NCBI GenBank assembly: GCA_902168105.1
Contig: CABHOY010000075.1
Coordinates: 434,001-498,000, forward strand
Origin: an uncultured Flavihumibacter sp.
GTDB taxonomy: Bacteria; Bacteroidota; Bacteroidia; Chitinophagales; Chitinophagaceae
Direction of reading: 5' to 3'
Length of the DNA: 64,000 nt
Under the pieces are notes generated by a model, which was given only the letters and a program-made list of their open reading frames with translations, did not search any database and had not been told where the DNA came from. Below, one piece after another: positions 1 to 7,966 of this stretch (the first letter of the stretch is position 1; each line of letters opens with the position of its first letter). A program made the translations under genes and the position numbers.

Positions 1-2545
1 TCATGATCGTGCCTGGTACGGGGAAGCTGAGGGTTGGGGCGTGGAAACCGTAGTCCATTAAACGTTTTGCTACATCTTCTGCTTCTACGCCTGCAGAAGC
101 TTTGAATGGACGCAGGTCAACGATGAATTCATGCGCACAGGTACCATTAATACCATTGTACAGGATATCGTATGCTTTTTCCAGGCGCGCCTTCATGTAG
201 TTGGCGTTCAGGATAGCGAACTGGGATGCCTTTTTCAGGCCGTCAGTGCCCAGCAGGCGAATGTATGCATAAGAGATCAGCAGGATGCTGGCGGAGCCAT
301 ATGGGGCCGCAGATACTGCGTTAGCCTGTGCTTTGGTATCGAGGCTAACGTGACCCGGCAGGAAAGGCGCCAGATGTTTCGCCACACAGATCGGACCCAT
401 GCCAGGACCACCACCACCGTGAGGAATAGCGAACGTCTTGTGGAGGTTCAGGTGACAAACGTCTGCACCGATCAGACCAGGAGCGGTCAGACCTACCTGC
501 GCATTCATATTGGCGCCGTCCATATATACTTGTCCGCCGTGTTCATGCACTGCGTCGCAAATGTCTTTTACACTTTCTTCATACACACCGTAGGTAGAAG
601 GGTAGGTGATCATGATACCTGCCAGGTTCTGTGAATACTGTGCAGCTTTCGCTTTCAGGTCGGCTACATCGATGTAACCATTCTCCAGCGCTTTCACCAC
701 TACTACCTTAAAGCCTGCCATTACCGCAGATGCAGGGTTAGTACCGTGTGCAGAAATAGGGATCAGCATCACATTACGGTGACCTTCACCTCTGCTCTCA
801 TGCCATGCACGTATTACCAGCAAACCAGCATATTCGCCCTGGGCGCCGCTGTTAGGCTGGAGGCTGCAGGCGTCAAATGCAGTCACTTGACACAGGTAAT
901 CACTCAGTTCATCCACGATCTGCTGATAACCGCCGGTCTGGGATTTAGGTGCAAACGGGTGCATCTTGCTCCAATGACTCCAGCTTAACGGGATCATTTC
1001 TGTAGCTGCGTTCAGTTTCATGGTACAGCTACCGAGTGATATCATGGAAGTGTTCAGGGAAAGGTCTTTGTTTTCCAGCAGTTTCAGGTAACGCATCATC
1101 TCAGACTCGCTGTGATGTGTGTTGAACACAGGGTGGGTCAGGTACGGAGAGTTCCTTTCCAGTCCGGCAGGAACGCTGGTAGCCTTCAGTTCAGCACTGT
1201 TGCTGGTTAATTTACCTGCTTCGAAGATGCCGAGTATATCGTTCACATCCTGGATGGTTACGGTTTCATCGAGAGAGATGACAACGCGTCCGGCTTCAGG
1301 ATAGAAGAAGTTAATGCCGATCGCTTCTGCTTTATTTTTGATAGCAGCGCTGTTGCTTACACGTACTTCGATCGTGTCGAAGAAGAAGGAAGCAGCCAGC
1401 TCCAGTCCTTTAGCTCTCAGCTTTTCAGCCAGTGCATTGGTCAGGATAGCTACACGGGTAGCGATGTTTTTCAGGCCTTTAGGACCGTGATAAACAGCGT
1501 ACATAGCGGCCATATTGGCCAGCAGTGCCTGTGCAGTACAGATATTAGAAGTTGCTTTTTCACGTTTGATGTGCTGCTCGCGGGTTTGCAGCGCCATACG
1601 CAATGCACGGTTGCCTTGTGCATCAATGCTCACACCGATGATACGGCCTGGAATAGAACGTTTGAAGTCGTCCTTTACAGCAAAGAATGCAGCGTGCGGG
1701 CCGCCGAAACCTAATGGTACACCAAAACGTTGTGCAGAACCTAAAGCCGCATCAGCGCCCAGTTCACCCGGAGGTGTCAGCAGTGTCAGCGCCAGCAGGT
1801 CAGTAGCCATCGCTACATAAGCGCCAGCTGCATGTACTTTTTCAACAAAATTGCGATAGTCTTCCACACCACCGATGCTGTTCGGATACTGTACCAGGGC
1901 ACCGAAGTAAGTGTCGTCGATTTCTGCGGTATTGTAATTGCCTACTACTACCTCAATGTTCAGTGGCGTAGCACGGGTGTATATAACGTCGAGTGTTTGC
2001 GGGAATATGTGAGCGTCTACAAAGAATTTCGGACGGCTCAGTTTATCGTGATCTTTGTTCAGGGCACTGAAGAACATTGCCATGGCTTCAGCAGCTGCAC
2101 TGGCTTCATCCAGCAGGGATGCATTTGCAATAGGAAGACCTGTCAGATCACTTACCATTGTCTGGAAGTTCAGCAGGCTTTCCAGGCGGCCCTGTGCAAT
2201 TTCTGCCTGGTATGGAGTGTACTGTGTGTACCATCCTGGATTTTCAAACACATTACGCAGGATCACGCTGGGGGTGATCGTGTCGTAATAACCCTGACCG
2301 ATATAGGTACGGAATACATGATTCTTTAGTGATACCTCCTTCAGATGGCGCAGGTAATCACTCTCACTCATTGCTGCAGGTACCGCCAGCGGATGCTGCA
2401 TGCGGATAGCTCCCGGTACTGTCTTGCTCACCAGCTCTTCCAGGGAAGATACCCCGATGGTATCCAGCATATGATTGGTCTCAGCTTCATTTGGCCCGAT
2501 ATGACGGCCAACAAATTCAGTTTGTTGTATATCAAAAAGATTCAT
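1..2545 (-). CDS. gcvP: Glycine dehydrogenase (aminomethyl-transferring), P protein of the glycine cleavage system; C-terminus cut by the window edge
   Basis: Decarboxylates glycine with pyridoxal phosphate and passes the aminomethyl group to the lipoyl arm of GcvH. About 848 codons are present; the family is usually about 950 residues, so roughly the last 100 are missing at the left edge. Translation from the ATG at 2545 begins MNLFDIQQTEFVGRHIG, the usual GcvP opening. The PLP-binding lysine lies in the motif HKTFAIPHGGGGPG; I place it at residue 703 (nt 437-439). The start is supported by a TTTG-N20-TAGCTTTG promoter 33-64 bases upstream. The gene is divergent from the Cys-cluster protein gene. 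No glycine riboswitch was seen in the short leader. The family assignment is very secure. Confidence 0.97.
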   Translation of the reverse strand, partial: MNLFDIQQTEFVGRHIGPNEAETNHMLDTIGVSSLEELVSKTVPGAIRMQHPLAVPAAMSESDYLRHLKEVSLKNHVFRTYIGQGYYDTITPSVILRNVFENPGWYTQYTPYQAEIAQGRLESLLNFQTMVSDLTGLPIANASLLDEASAAAEAMAMFFSALNKDHDKLSRPKFFVDAHIFPQTLDVIYTRATPLNIEVVVGNYNTAEIDDTYFGALVQYPNSIGGVEDYRNFVEKVHAAGAYVAMATDLLALTLLTPPGELGADAALGSAQRFGVPLGFGGPHAAFFAVKDDFKRSIPGRIIGVSIDAQGNRALRMALQTREQHIKREKATSNICTAQALLANMAAMYAVYHGPKGLKNIATRVAILTNALAEKLRAKGLELAASFFFDTIEVRVSNSAAIKNKAEAIGINFFYPEAGRVVISLDETVTIQDVNDILGIFEAGKLTSNSAELKATSVPAGLERNSPYLTHPVFNTHHSESEMMRYLKLLENKDLSLNTSMISLGSCTMKLNAATEMIPLSWSHWSKMHPFAPKSQTGGYQQIVDELSDYLCQVTAFDACSLQPNSGAQGEYAGLLVIRAWHESRGEGHRNVMLIPISAHGTNPASAVMAGFKVVVVKALENGYIDVADLKAKAAQYSQNLAGIMITYPSTYGVYEESVKDICDAVHEHGGQVYMDGANMNAQVGLTAPGLIGADVCHLNLHKTFAIPHGGGGPGMGPICVAKHLAPFLPGHVSLDTKAQANAVSAAPYGSASILLISYAYIRLLGTDGLKKASQFAILNANYMKARLEKAYDILYNGINGTCAHEFIVDLRPFKASAGVEAEDVAKRLMDYGFHAPTLSFPVPGTIM

Positions 2546-2577
2546 GATGTAAAGCAGGTATGTTAGAAAAGAATGTG

Positions 2578-2609
2578 CAAAGCTATAACGTTTTTCAGCA
2601 ATGGCCAAA
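2578..2609 (-). promoter_or_regulatory. Bacteroidota-type promoter of gcvP
   Basis: On the minus strand a -33 TTTG (2606-2609) and a -7 TAGCTTTG (2578-2585) are separated by 20 bases, matching the known Bacteroidota TTTG / TAnnTTTG promoter. Transcription would start near 2571, giving a leader of about 25 bases before the gcvP ATG. Confidence 0.7.
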
Positions 2610-2775
2610 CCAGTGCGGTCGTTGGAGAAATTGCGGTGATAAATGCAGGAAGGAAATGAGCGCTATTGTCATGAGCTTGTAAGGTGATACCTCCCTCTAT
2701 ACGGGGAAGGACCTCTGAGCTTGCCCCGTCCTGTTAATGACCCTTGCGATGTTCTGTCAACTATCTGTTAATTCC

Positions 2776-2783
2776 TATCTTTG
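2776..2783 (+). promoter_or_regulatory. -7 promoter element of the Cys-cluster protein gene, only 7 bases from its ATG
   Basis: TATCTTTG matches TAnnTTTG. Its last base is seven bases before the ATG at 2791, so transcription should start at or within a few bases of the start codon. This argues against the longer reading frame that opens at 2737 and suggests a leaderless or nearly leaderless mRNA. Confidence 0.55.
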
Positions 2784-2790
2784 CAGTCCG

Positions 2791-3285
2791 ATGAACGAAT
2801 TACTTACAAACTGGGAACAGAAAGCCCAGGAGCAGCAGAAAACTAACAAGCAGTTCCTGCAGAAACTGCAAACGAAAAGGGGAAGGGGAGTGGAGAAGCT
2901 GCTGCCAGAGCTGCACGATGAGGCTTTCAGCCATATCGACTGTCTGAAATGTGCAGGTTGCTGCAAAACGATCAGCCCGAGATTTAAGATGCCCGATATC
3001 AAACGCATCGCCAAATACAAGGGCATGAAGGAATCCGCCTTTATTGACCAGTACCTGCGTATGGATGAAGACGGGGATTACGTTGTGAAGTTCAGTCCGT
3101 GCCCGTTCCTCGATACCGACAACTACTGCAGCATTTACGACGCCCGTCCGGGTGATTGTGAGAATTATCCTTACACCGACAGCTTCGATTTTATCAAGCG
3201 GCCTAACATCACTTACCTGAACAGTACCATCTGTCCGGCCGTATTTTACGTCCTGGAAAAGTTGAAAAAGATCACAAAACTATAG
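2791..3285 (+). CDS. YkgJ-family cysteine-cluster protein
   Basis: A 164-residue cytoplasmic protein with the YkgJ (CxxCxxCC-type) cluster: CLKCAGCCKTI near residue 50, then CPFLDTDNYCSIY and a further Cys in RPGDCENYPY. Such proteins are thought to bind zinc or an iron-sulfur cluster; their biochemical role is not established. The N-terminal 40 residues are charged and probably helical. I chose the ATG at 2791 rather than the in-frame ATG at 2737 because a -7 promoter element lies at 2776-2783. The gene ends 4 bases before the end of the convergent MFS gene, with no obvious terminator between them. Confidence 0.85.
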   Translation: MNELLTNWEQKAQEQQKTNKQFLQKLQTKRGRGVEKLLPELHDEAFSHIDCLKCAGCCKTISPRFKMPDIKRIAKYKGMKESAFIDQYLRMDEDGDYVVKFSPCPFLDTDNYCSIYDARPGDCENYPYTDSFDFIKRPNITYLNSTICPAVFYVLEKLKKITKL

Positions 3286-3289
3286 CCGT

Positions 3290-4552
3290 TTAAGGCTTGA
3301 GGTCCAGCTTACGCATGGCCGGTGAGATAATATAAGTGGTGATCACAACGCCTAGCGTCACACAACCACCAAATACCACAGAAGGTACCAATCCCATCAA
3401 ACGGGCGGCAAGACCGCTCTCAAAGGCGCCTAGCTCATTGGAAGAGCCTACGAACATGGAGCTTACTGCTGCTACGCGGCCCCGCATGTCATCCGGTGTT
3501 TTGAGCTGGAGGATGGTCTGACGGATGATCACACTGACGCCATCCAGCACACCGCTGATCAGTAACGCCATGAAGGAGAGGGCAAAAATTTTGGAAACTC
3601 CGAACACGATAATACACAGTCCGAAACCGAAAACGGCTGCGAGCAGCTTAAGGCCCGGGTTATTTACCAGCGGTCTGTAAGCCAGGATGAACATGGTGGT
3701 CAGTGAGCCTATCGCTACTGCCGCACGCAGGAAGCCAAATTCAAGCGACCCTACATGCAGCACATCTGTTGCAAAGATGGGCAGCATCGATACGGCGCCC
3801 CCGAACAATACCGCAAACATGTCCAGTGCCATAGCATTCAATACTACCTTGGTTTTCCACACGAAACGCATTCCTTTTGTTAAACCGTCAAAGAAGCTTT
3901 CGCCCTGTTCCTTATAGTGGATGGGTTTAGGTTTGATCTTGATCAGACTATATAAAGGGGCGAGGAAAACACCCACTACGATCAACATAGACCAGTGAAT
4001 ACCAAATAGATAGATAAAAACGCCGCCAAGTGCCGGACCCGCCATCCCGCCTATCTGCCAGGCGCTGCTACTCCAGGTAGAGCCATTGGCATACAGGTTC
4101 CGGGGCACGATCAGCGCCAGCATGGAGAAGTTTGCAGGGCTCAAAAAAGCCCTTGCTACACCACCCAGGAATACCAGCAAATAGATCATATTCAGTACCC
4201 AATGTGTAGAAATGCCGGCCACCGCCTTGTCCCAGGTAAGGAGGAATAACCCCAGCCCCATAAGGATATAAGCAATTACAACCAGGATCAATAAACCGCG
4301 TTTCTCCCGCTTGTCCACAAGGTGCCCGGCAAAAGGAGCCACCAGCACGGCTGGGATTACCTCCGCCAGTCCTATCAGGCCCAATGCAAAAGGATCATGC
4401 GTTAGGGCATTCACTTTCCATTCTATAATGGTGAACTGCATAGCTAATGCAAACACCATTGCGAAACGGATAATGAGATAATAGTTGAATTCTGGTAAAC
4501 GTAGCGATGCGTAAGGGTCGTTCTTGATAGTAGTAGTCTCCTGGTTCTCCAC
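3290..4552 (-). CDS. MFS transporter, EntS/MFS_3-like exporter
   Basis: A multi-spanning inner-membrane transporter of about 420 residues, the usual MFS length, with about 12 hydrophobic segments. The loop between TM2 and TM3 reads GHLVDKREKRGLL, the typical MFS loop-2/3 motif. Overall it resembles the EntS/MFS_3 group of exporters; the substrate cannot be told. The open frame extends to an ATG at 4597. However, a -7 promoter element TATTTTTG lies at 4575-4582, inside the first codons of that longer frame, so I prefer the GTG at 4550-4552 (protein MENQETTTIKNDPYASLR). It is a single gene, convergent with the Cys-cluster gene and divergent from the protease gene. Confidence 0.85.
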   Translation of the reverse strand: MENQETTTIKNDPYASLRLPEFNYYLIIRFAMVFALAMQFTIIEWKVNALTHDPFALGLIGLAEVIPAVLVAPFAGHLVDKREKRGLLILVVIAYILMGLGLFLLTWDKAVAGISTHWVLNMIYLLVFLGGVARAFLSPANFSMLALIVPRNLYANGSTWSSSAWQIGGMAGPALGGVFIYLFGIHWSMLIVVGVFLAPLYSLIKIKPKPIHYKEQGESFFDGLTKGMRFVWKTKVVLNAMALDMFAVLFGGAVSMLPIFATDVLHVGSLEFGFLRAAVAIGSLTTMFILAYRPLVNNPGLKLLAAVFGFGLCIIVFGVSKIFALSFMALLISGVLDGVSVIIRQTILQLKTPDDMRGRVAAVSSMFVGSSNELGAFESGLAARLMGLVPSVVFGGCVTLGVVITTYIISPAMRKLDLKP

Positions 4553-4574
4553 TTTGCAGTTTTTATGGCCATCG

Positions 4575-4582
4575 CAAAAATA
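4575..4582 (-). promoter_or_regulatory. -7 promoter element for the MFS gene, inside the longest reading frame
   Basis: TATTTTTG on the minus strand fits TAnnTTTG. Transcription would begin near 4568, downstream of the ATG at 4597, which makes the GTG at 4552 the likely start with a leader of about 16 bases. No good TTTG is found at the ideal -33 distance. Confidence 0.45.
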
Positions 4583-4824
4583 GAAAATTTGCCCCATTAC
4601 GTGCTATTCCAATCTGATAAACGGTAATGTAAAATCCCAGTAAGATGTTTATTTTTATGTATCAAGTCCCCCTCCGGAAATTGGTCTGGTTTTAGCATCG
4701 GTAAAACCGTAAAATGTGGCAACCTGTTAAATGCGAGTTACTTGCGTTCTATGCTACATCTCACTGTTTCTCAATCTTTTGTTAAAAGCAAATTGCCCTT
4801 CTGGTTGGATGGGCTATTTTATGC

Positions 4825-4832
4825 TATATTTG
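4825..4832 (+). promoter_or_regulatory. -7 promoter element of the processing protease gene
   Basis: TATATTTG fits TAnnTTTG, with a TTG 17 bases upstream. The predicted start near 4839 leaves about 15 bases before the ATG at 4855 and makes the TTG at 4846 unnecessary as a start. Confidence 0.6.
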
Positions 4833-4854
4833 ATGACGTTCAATTTTGGATTCT

Positions 4855-6981
4855 ATGAGAAGAATGAAAGTGATTATACCAGTTGCACTGCTTACGATCT
4901 CAATGGGGGTTCTGGCTTTCAGCAAACTGCATAAAGAAGACCCTCCAGGCAGATACGAAGTGATCATGGGCCTGGTAGGACAAATACTAACTCAGGGACA
5001 CTACCAACCCAAGGAAATTAATGATGCTTACTCAAAAGAAGTTTTCGATAAATACCTGAAGAGTCTGGACAGTGAAAAGAAGTTTTTCCTGAAGAGTGAT
5101 GTCGACGGGCTTAAGTCCGTATCCACCCATATCGACGATGAGCTGCAAGGAGCTCCGCTCGATTGTTTTAATGGCATTAATACAATTATCAAACAACGTG
5201 TTACAGAAGCAGCTTCCATTTATCCGGAACTGCTTTCCAAACCGTTTGATTTCAGTAAAGAGGAAAAGGTAGTACTGGACCCTGACAAGGTCGATTTCCC
5301 GGCAAACGCAGAAGAGCGTAGAGAGGCTTGGAGAAAAGTACTGAAGTACCGTACCCTGGAGAAATTCACGGAGTTGCAGGAAACCCGCGATAAAGCCGCG
5401 AAAGACAAACCAGCGGAAAAGGCAAAGACTGATACTGACCTGGAAGCAGAAGCCAGGGCTAAAGTTAAAACTGTATATGACCGTTATTTCGACCGTCTGA
5501 AGAACAGACAGGACGATAATGAACGTTTCAGCATGTTTATAAATGCCATCACTACCACAATGGACCCACACACTGATTTCTTCCCACCCGCTGAAAAGAG
5601 GGCTTTTGAAGAGCAGATGGCCGGTAAGTTCTTTGGTATCGGCGCTCAGTTAAAAGAAGAAGATGGCAAGATCAAGATTGCCAATGTCGTAACAGGTAGC
5701 GCCAGCTGGAAAGATGGCCGTCTGAAAGCGAATGATGCCATCCTTAAAGTAGCACAGGGCGATAAAGAACCTGTAGACATTACCGGTTATGCTGTTGAAG
5801 ATGCTGTGAAGATTATCCGTGGTAGCAAAGGCTCCATTGTTAAACTGACAGTGAAGAGCGTGGACGGTACCGTAAAAGTGATAGACATTACCCGTGACGA
5901 AGTAGTCCTGGACGACACCTTTGCAAAATCAGCCATTATTAATGGTCAGCATAAACTTGGTTACATCTACCTGCCTGAATTCTACGCAGACTTCAATGAC
6001 AGGAATGGCGCCCGTTGTGCCGAGGACGTAGCAAAAGAGATCACTAAACTGAAAGCAGAAAATGTAGAGGGTATCATCCTCGACCTGCGCTTCAACGGTG
6101 GTGGTTCCCTGCAAGATGTTGTACAGATGGCCGGCCTGTTTATTCCGGAAGGTCCCATCGTACAGGTGAAATCCCGCAGCGGCGATCCGATGATACTCCG
6201 TGACCGCGATAAAAGTGTGCAGTACGGTGGTCCGCTGGCCATTATGGTCAATGAATACAGCGCTTCCGCTTCTGAGATCATGGCTGCTGCAATGCAGGAT
6301 TACAAACGTGCAGTGATCATCGGTAGCAATACCTTCGGTAAAGGTACCGTACAACGTATGCTGAACCTGGACGACTTCTATTCCAATAAAGAAATAGGCG
6401 CTCTGGGAGCTATTAAACTGACCCAGCAGAAGTTCTACCGTGCAAATGGTGGTTCTACCCAGCTGAAAGGTGTAGCTTCCGATATTCAGCTCCCTGATCC
6501 ATATTATGAAGTGGCAGAACGTAAAGACGATGATGCACTGGCATGGGACGAAATTCCGAAAGCGTCTTTCACTCCATGGTACGAACCAGTTCCGGTAGAA
6601 GCGCTGAAAAAGAACAGCGAAAAACGTATGGCTTCCAGTGAGGCTTTCAAGATGATGAACGATAATATCAGCACCCTGAAAAAACTGGAAGGTCAGGAGT
6701 CTTACTCATTGAACATACAGACATATAAAACAGAGCAGAAAACTAACAGTAATGCCCTGAAACGTTATGACGCTGTAAATGATAAGGTGAAGGAACTGAA
6801 CATCGCTAGTCTTAAAGTAGACCTGGACAGACTGTCTTCCGATTCTGCAAAACTGGCCCGCAATAAGGACTGGCTGAAATTCAGACAGAAAGACATCTAC
6901 CTGGATGAAGCGGTAAATGTGATGAATGATCTGATCGCGTTGTCTTATCCTAAATTACAGGGTAAACCGGCTAACAAATAA
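4855..6981 (+). CDS. prc: Carboxy-terminal processing protease (Prc/Tsp, peptidase S41A)
   Basis: A 708-residue periplasmic serine protease anchored by an N-terminal hydrophobic segment (residues about 6-22). Order: helical N-terminal region, PDZ domain at about 240-330, S41 catalytic domain at about 365-510, and the long C-terminal extension typical of Prc/Tsp. The Ser-Lys dyad is visible: Ser471 in SASASEI and Lys496 in FGKGTVQ, 25 residues apart as in E. coli Prc. It degrades or trims envelope proteins from their C-termini. The ATG at 4855 is preferred to the TTG at 4846 because of the promoter spacing. The gene stands alone and ends at a strong bidirectional terminator. Confidence 0.95.
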   Translation: MRRMKVIIPVALLTISMGVLAFSKLHKEDPPGRYEVIMGLVGQILTQGHYQPKEINDAYSKEVFDKYLKSLDSEKKFFLKSDVDGLKSVSTHIDDELQGAPLDCFNGINTIIKQRVTEAASIYPELLSKPFDFSKEEKVVLDPDKVDFPANAEERREAWRKVLKYRTLEKFTELQETRDKAAKDKPAEKAKTDTDLEAEARAKVKTVYDRYFDRLKNRQDDNERFSMFINAITTTMDPHTDFFPPAEKRAFEEQMAGKFFGIGAQLKEEDGKIKIANVVTGSASWKDGRLKANDAILKVAQGDKEPVDITGYAVEDAVKIIRGSKGSIVKLTVKSVDGTVKVIDITRDEVVLDDTFAKSAIINGQHKLGYIYLPEFYADFNDRNGARCAEDVAKEITKLKAENVEGIILDLRFNGGGSLQDVVQMAGLFIPEGPIVQVKSRSGDPMILRDRDKSVQYGGPLAIMVNEYSASASEIMAAAMQDYKRAVIIGSNTFGKGTVQRMLNLDDFYSNKEIGALGAIKLTQQKFYRANGGSTQLKGVASDIQLPDPYYEVAERKDDDALAWDEIPKASFTPWYEPVPVEALKKNSEKRMASSEAFKMMNDNISTLKKLEGQESYSLNIQTYKTEQKTNSNALKRYDAVNDKVKELNIASLKVDLDRLSSDSAKLARNKDWLKFRQKDIYLDEAVNVMNDLIALSYPKLQGKPANK

Positions 6982-7002
6982 TCATACACTGAAGTATAAA
7001 TG

Positions 7003-7037
7003 AAAAGGCGGTCTGTTTAAAACAGACCGCCTTTTTT
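7003..7037. terminator. Bidirectional intrinsic terminator between the protease gene and the SirB1-like gene
   Basis: GGCGGTCTGTTT (7007-7018) pairs with AAACAGACCGCC (7020-7031), flanked by four A's on the left and six T's on the right. It lies between convergent genes and can serve both strands. Confidence 0.9.
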
Positions 7038-7056
7038 ATAACGTTATTGGTAATGA

Positions 7057-7944
7057 TCAATCCATGTTATCCTTATCTCCCAGTTGCTTTATCAACGTTC
7101 TCAACTCATCCCGCTTATACTCATCCTTCTCATCCTGGAAGCATTTCAGCAGTTCTTCCAGCAGGAATTGTATGATCCTTGTATTGGACTGAGGCTGGTA
7201 ATAGGAGGGTGTCAGGGGAATAGACATCCGCTTCAGATACCCTTCCACATCCTGGTGTGAATAGATCTGACCCTGGATCGGGTCTATGAAAAAAAGGATC
7301 CGGTAGTCGTCAGGTCTAGGTGTTTCGGTAAAATCGTAGAAAGTATCGAAATAGCCCAGTATGAACTGCCGGGGAATGTTTACAGCATATACAGGCAGGT
7401 CTAGCATAGCACAAAGGCTCTGATAAACGATGCCGTTGGTGAGCGGATTGCCCTTACGGGATTCTATGACCTGGTTAATGAAGAACTGGTTCTTACGTAC
7501 ATAGGCTACTTCTTCTCCTTTCAGTCCGAAGTAATTATAGATCATGCTGTTCAATACATTGATCTGCTCCAGCGGCGTAAGGTAATTATTCAATTCCAGC
7601 CAGATGTTCCGTTTGATCCTTTCTATTTCAGCTACAACATTATTCGGCTGCATGTCGGGGAACTGGTATTGCGCTACCAGTATGGAGCCCTGAAGTAGGT
7701 CGGGCGTTTCTGCCTTACTCCACTGTTGAAGGGCTACCTGCAGATCTTTATAATGCACGCGGTGTATAAGCTGTTCTATCCTTTCCTGAATAGATTCATC
7801 TACCGTGTTTTCCCATAAGTGCTCGAGGTTAGGAATGATCTCTTTTCCAAACAGTAATATCTTGTTGGCAACAGTATCATAAACCTCCTGATCAGGATCA
7901 TCCAACAGGTGGAACAAAGCATTTATTTCCTTGGTCTCGTGCAT
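7057..7944 (-). CDS. SirB1-like transglutaminase-fold family protein
   Basis: A 295-residue cytoplasmic protein. Residues about 1-80 look like a HEAT-type helical repeat (DPDQEVYDTVANKILLFG). The middle matches the SirB1 N-terminal / transglutaminase-like fold: LTPLEQINVLNSMIYNYFG, then RKGNPLTNGIVYQSLCAML and PVYAVNIPRQFILGY. In this family the catalytic role is unproven, and I do not claim peptidase or transglutaminase activity. It begins 22 bases after the topA stop and is probably co-transcribed with it. Its 3' end faces the terminator at 7003-7037. Confidence 0.8.
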   Translation of the reverse strand: MHETKEINALFHLLDDPDQEVYDTVANKILLFGKEIIPNLEHLWENTVDESIQERIEQLIHRVHYKDLQVALQQWSKAETPDLLQGSILVAQYQFPDMQPNNVVAEIERIKRNIWLELNNYLTPLEQINVLNSMIYNYFGLKGEEVAYVRKNQFFINQVIESRKGNPLTNGIVYQSLCAMLDLPVYAVNIPRQFILGYFDTFYDFTETPRPDDYRILFFIDPIQGQIYSHQDVEGYLKRMSIPLTPSYYQPQSNTRIIQFLLEELLKCFQDEKDEYKRDELRTLIKQLGDKDNMD

Positions 7945-7966
7945 AAAATGAATCTACAGGTGTTCA

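Noticed and set aside
131..2566. Series of plus-strand frames at the left end
   Set aside because: All are shadows of gcvP on the minus strand, which runs off the edge and so is not closed by a stop codon.
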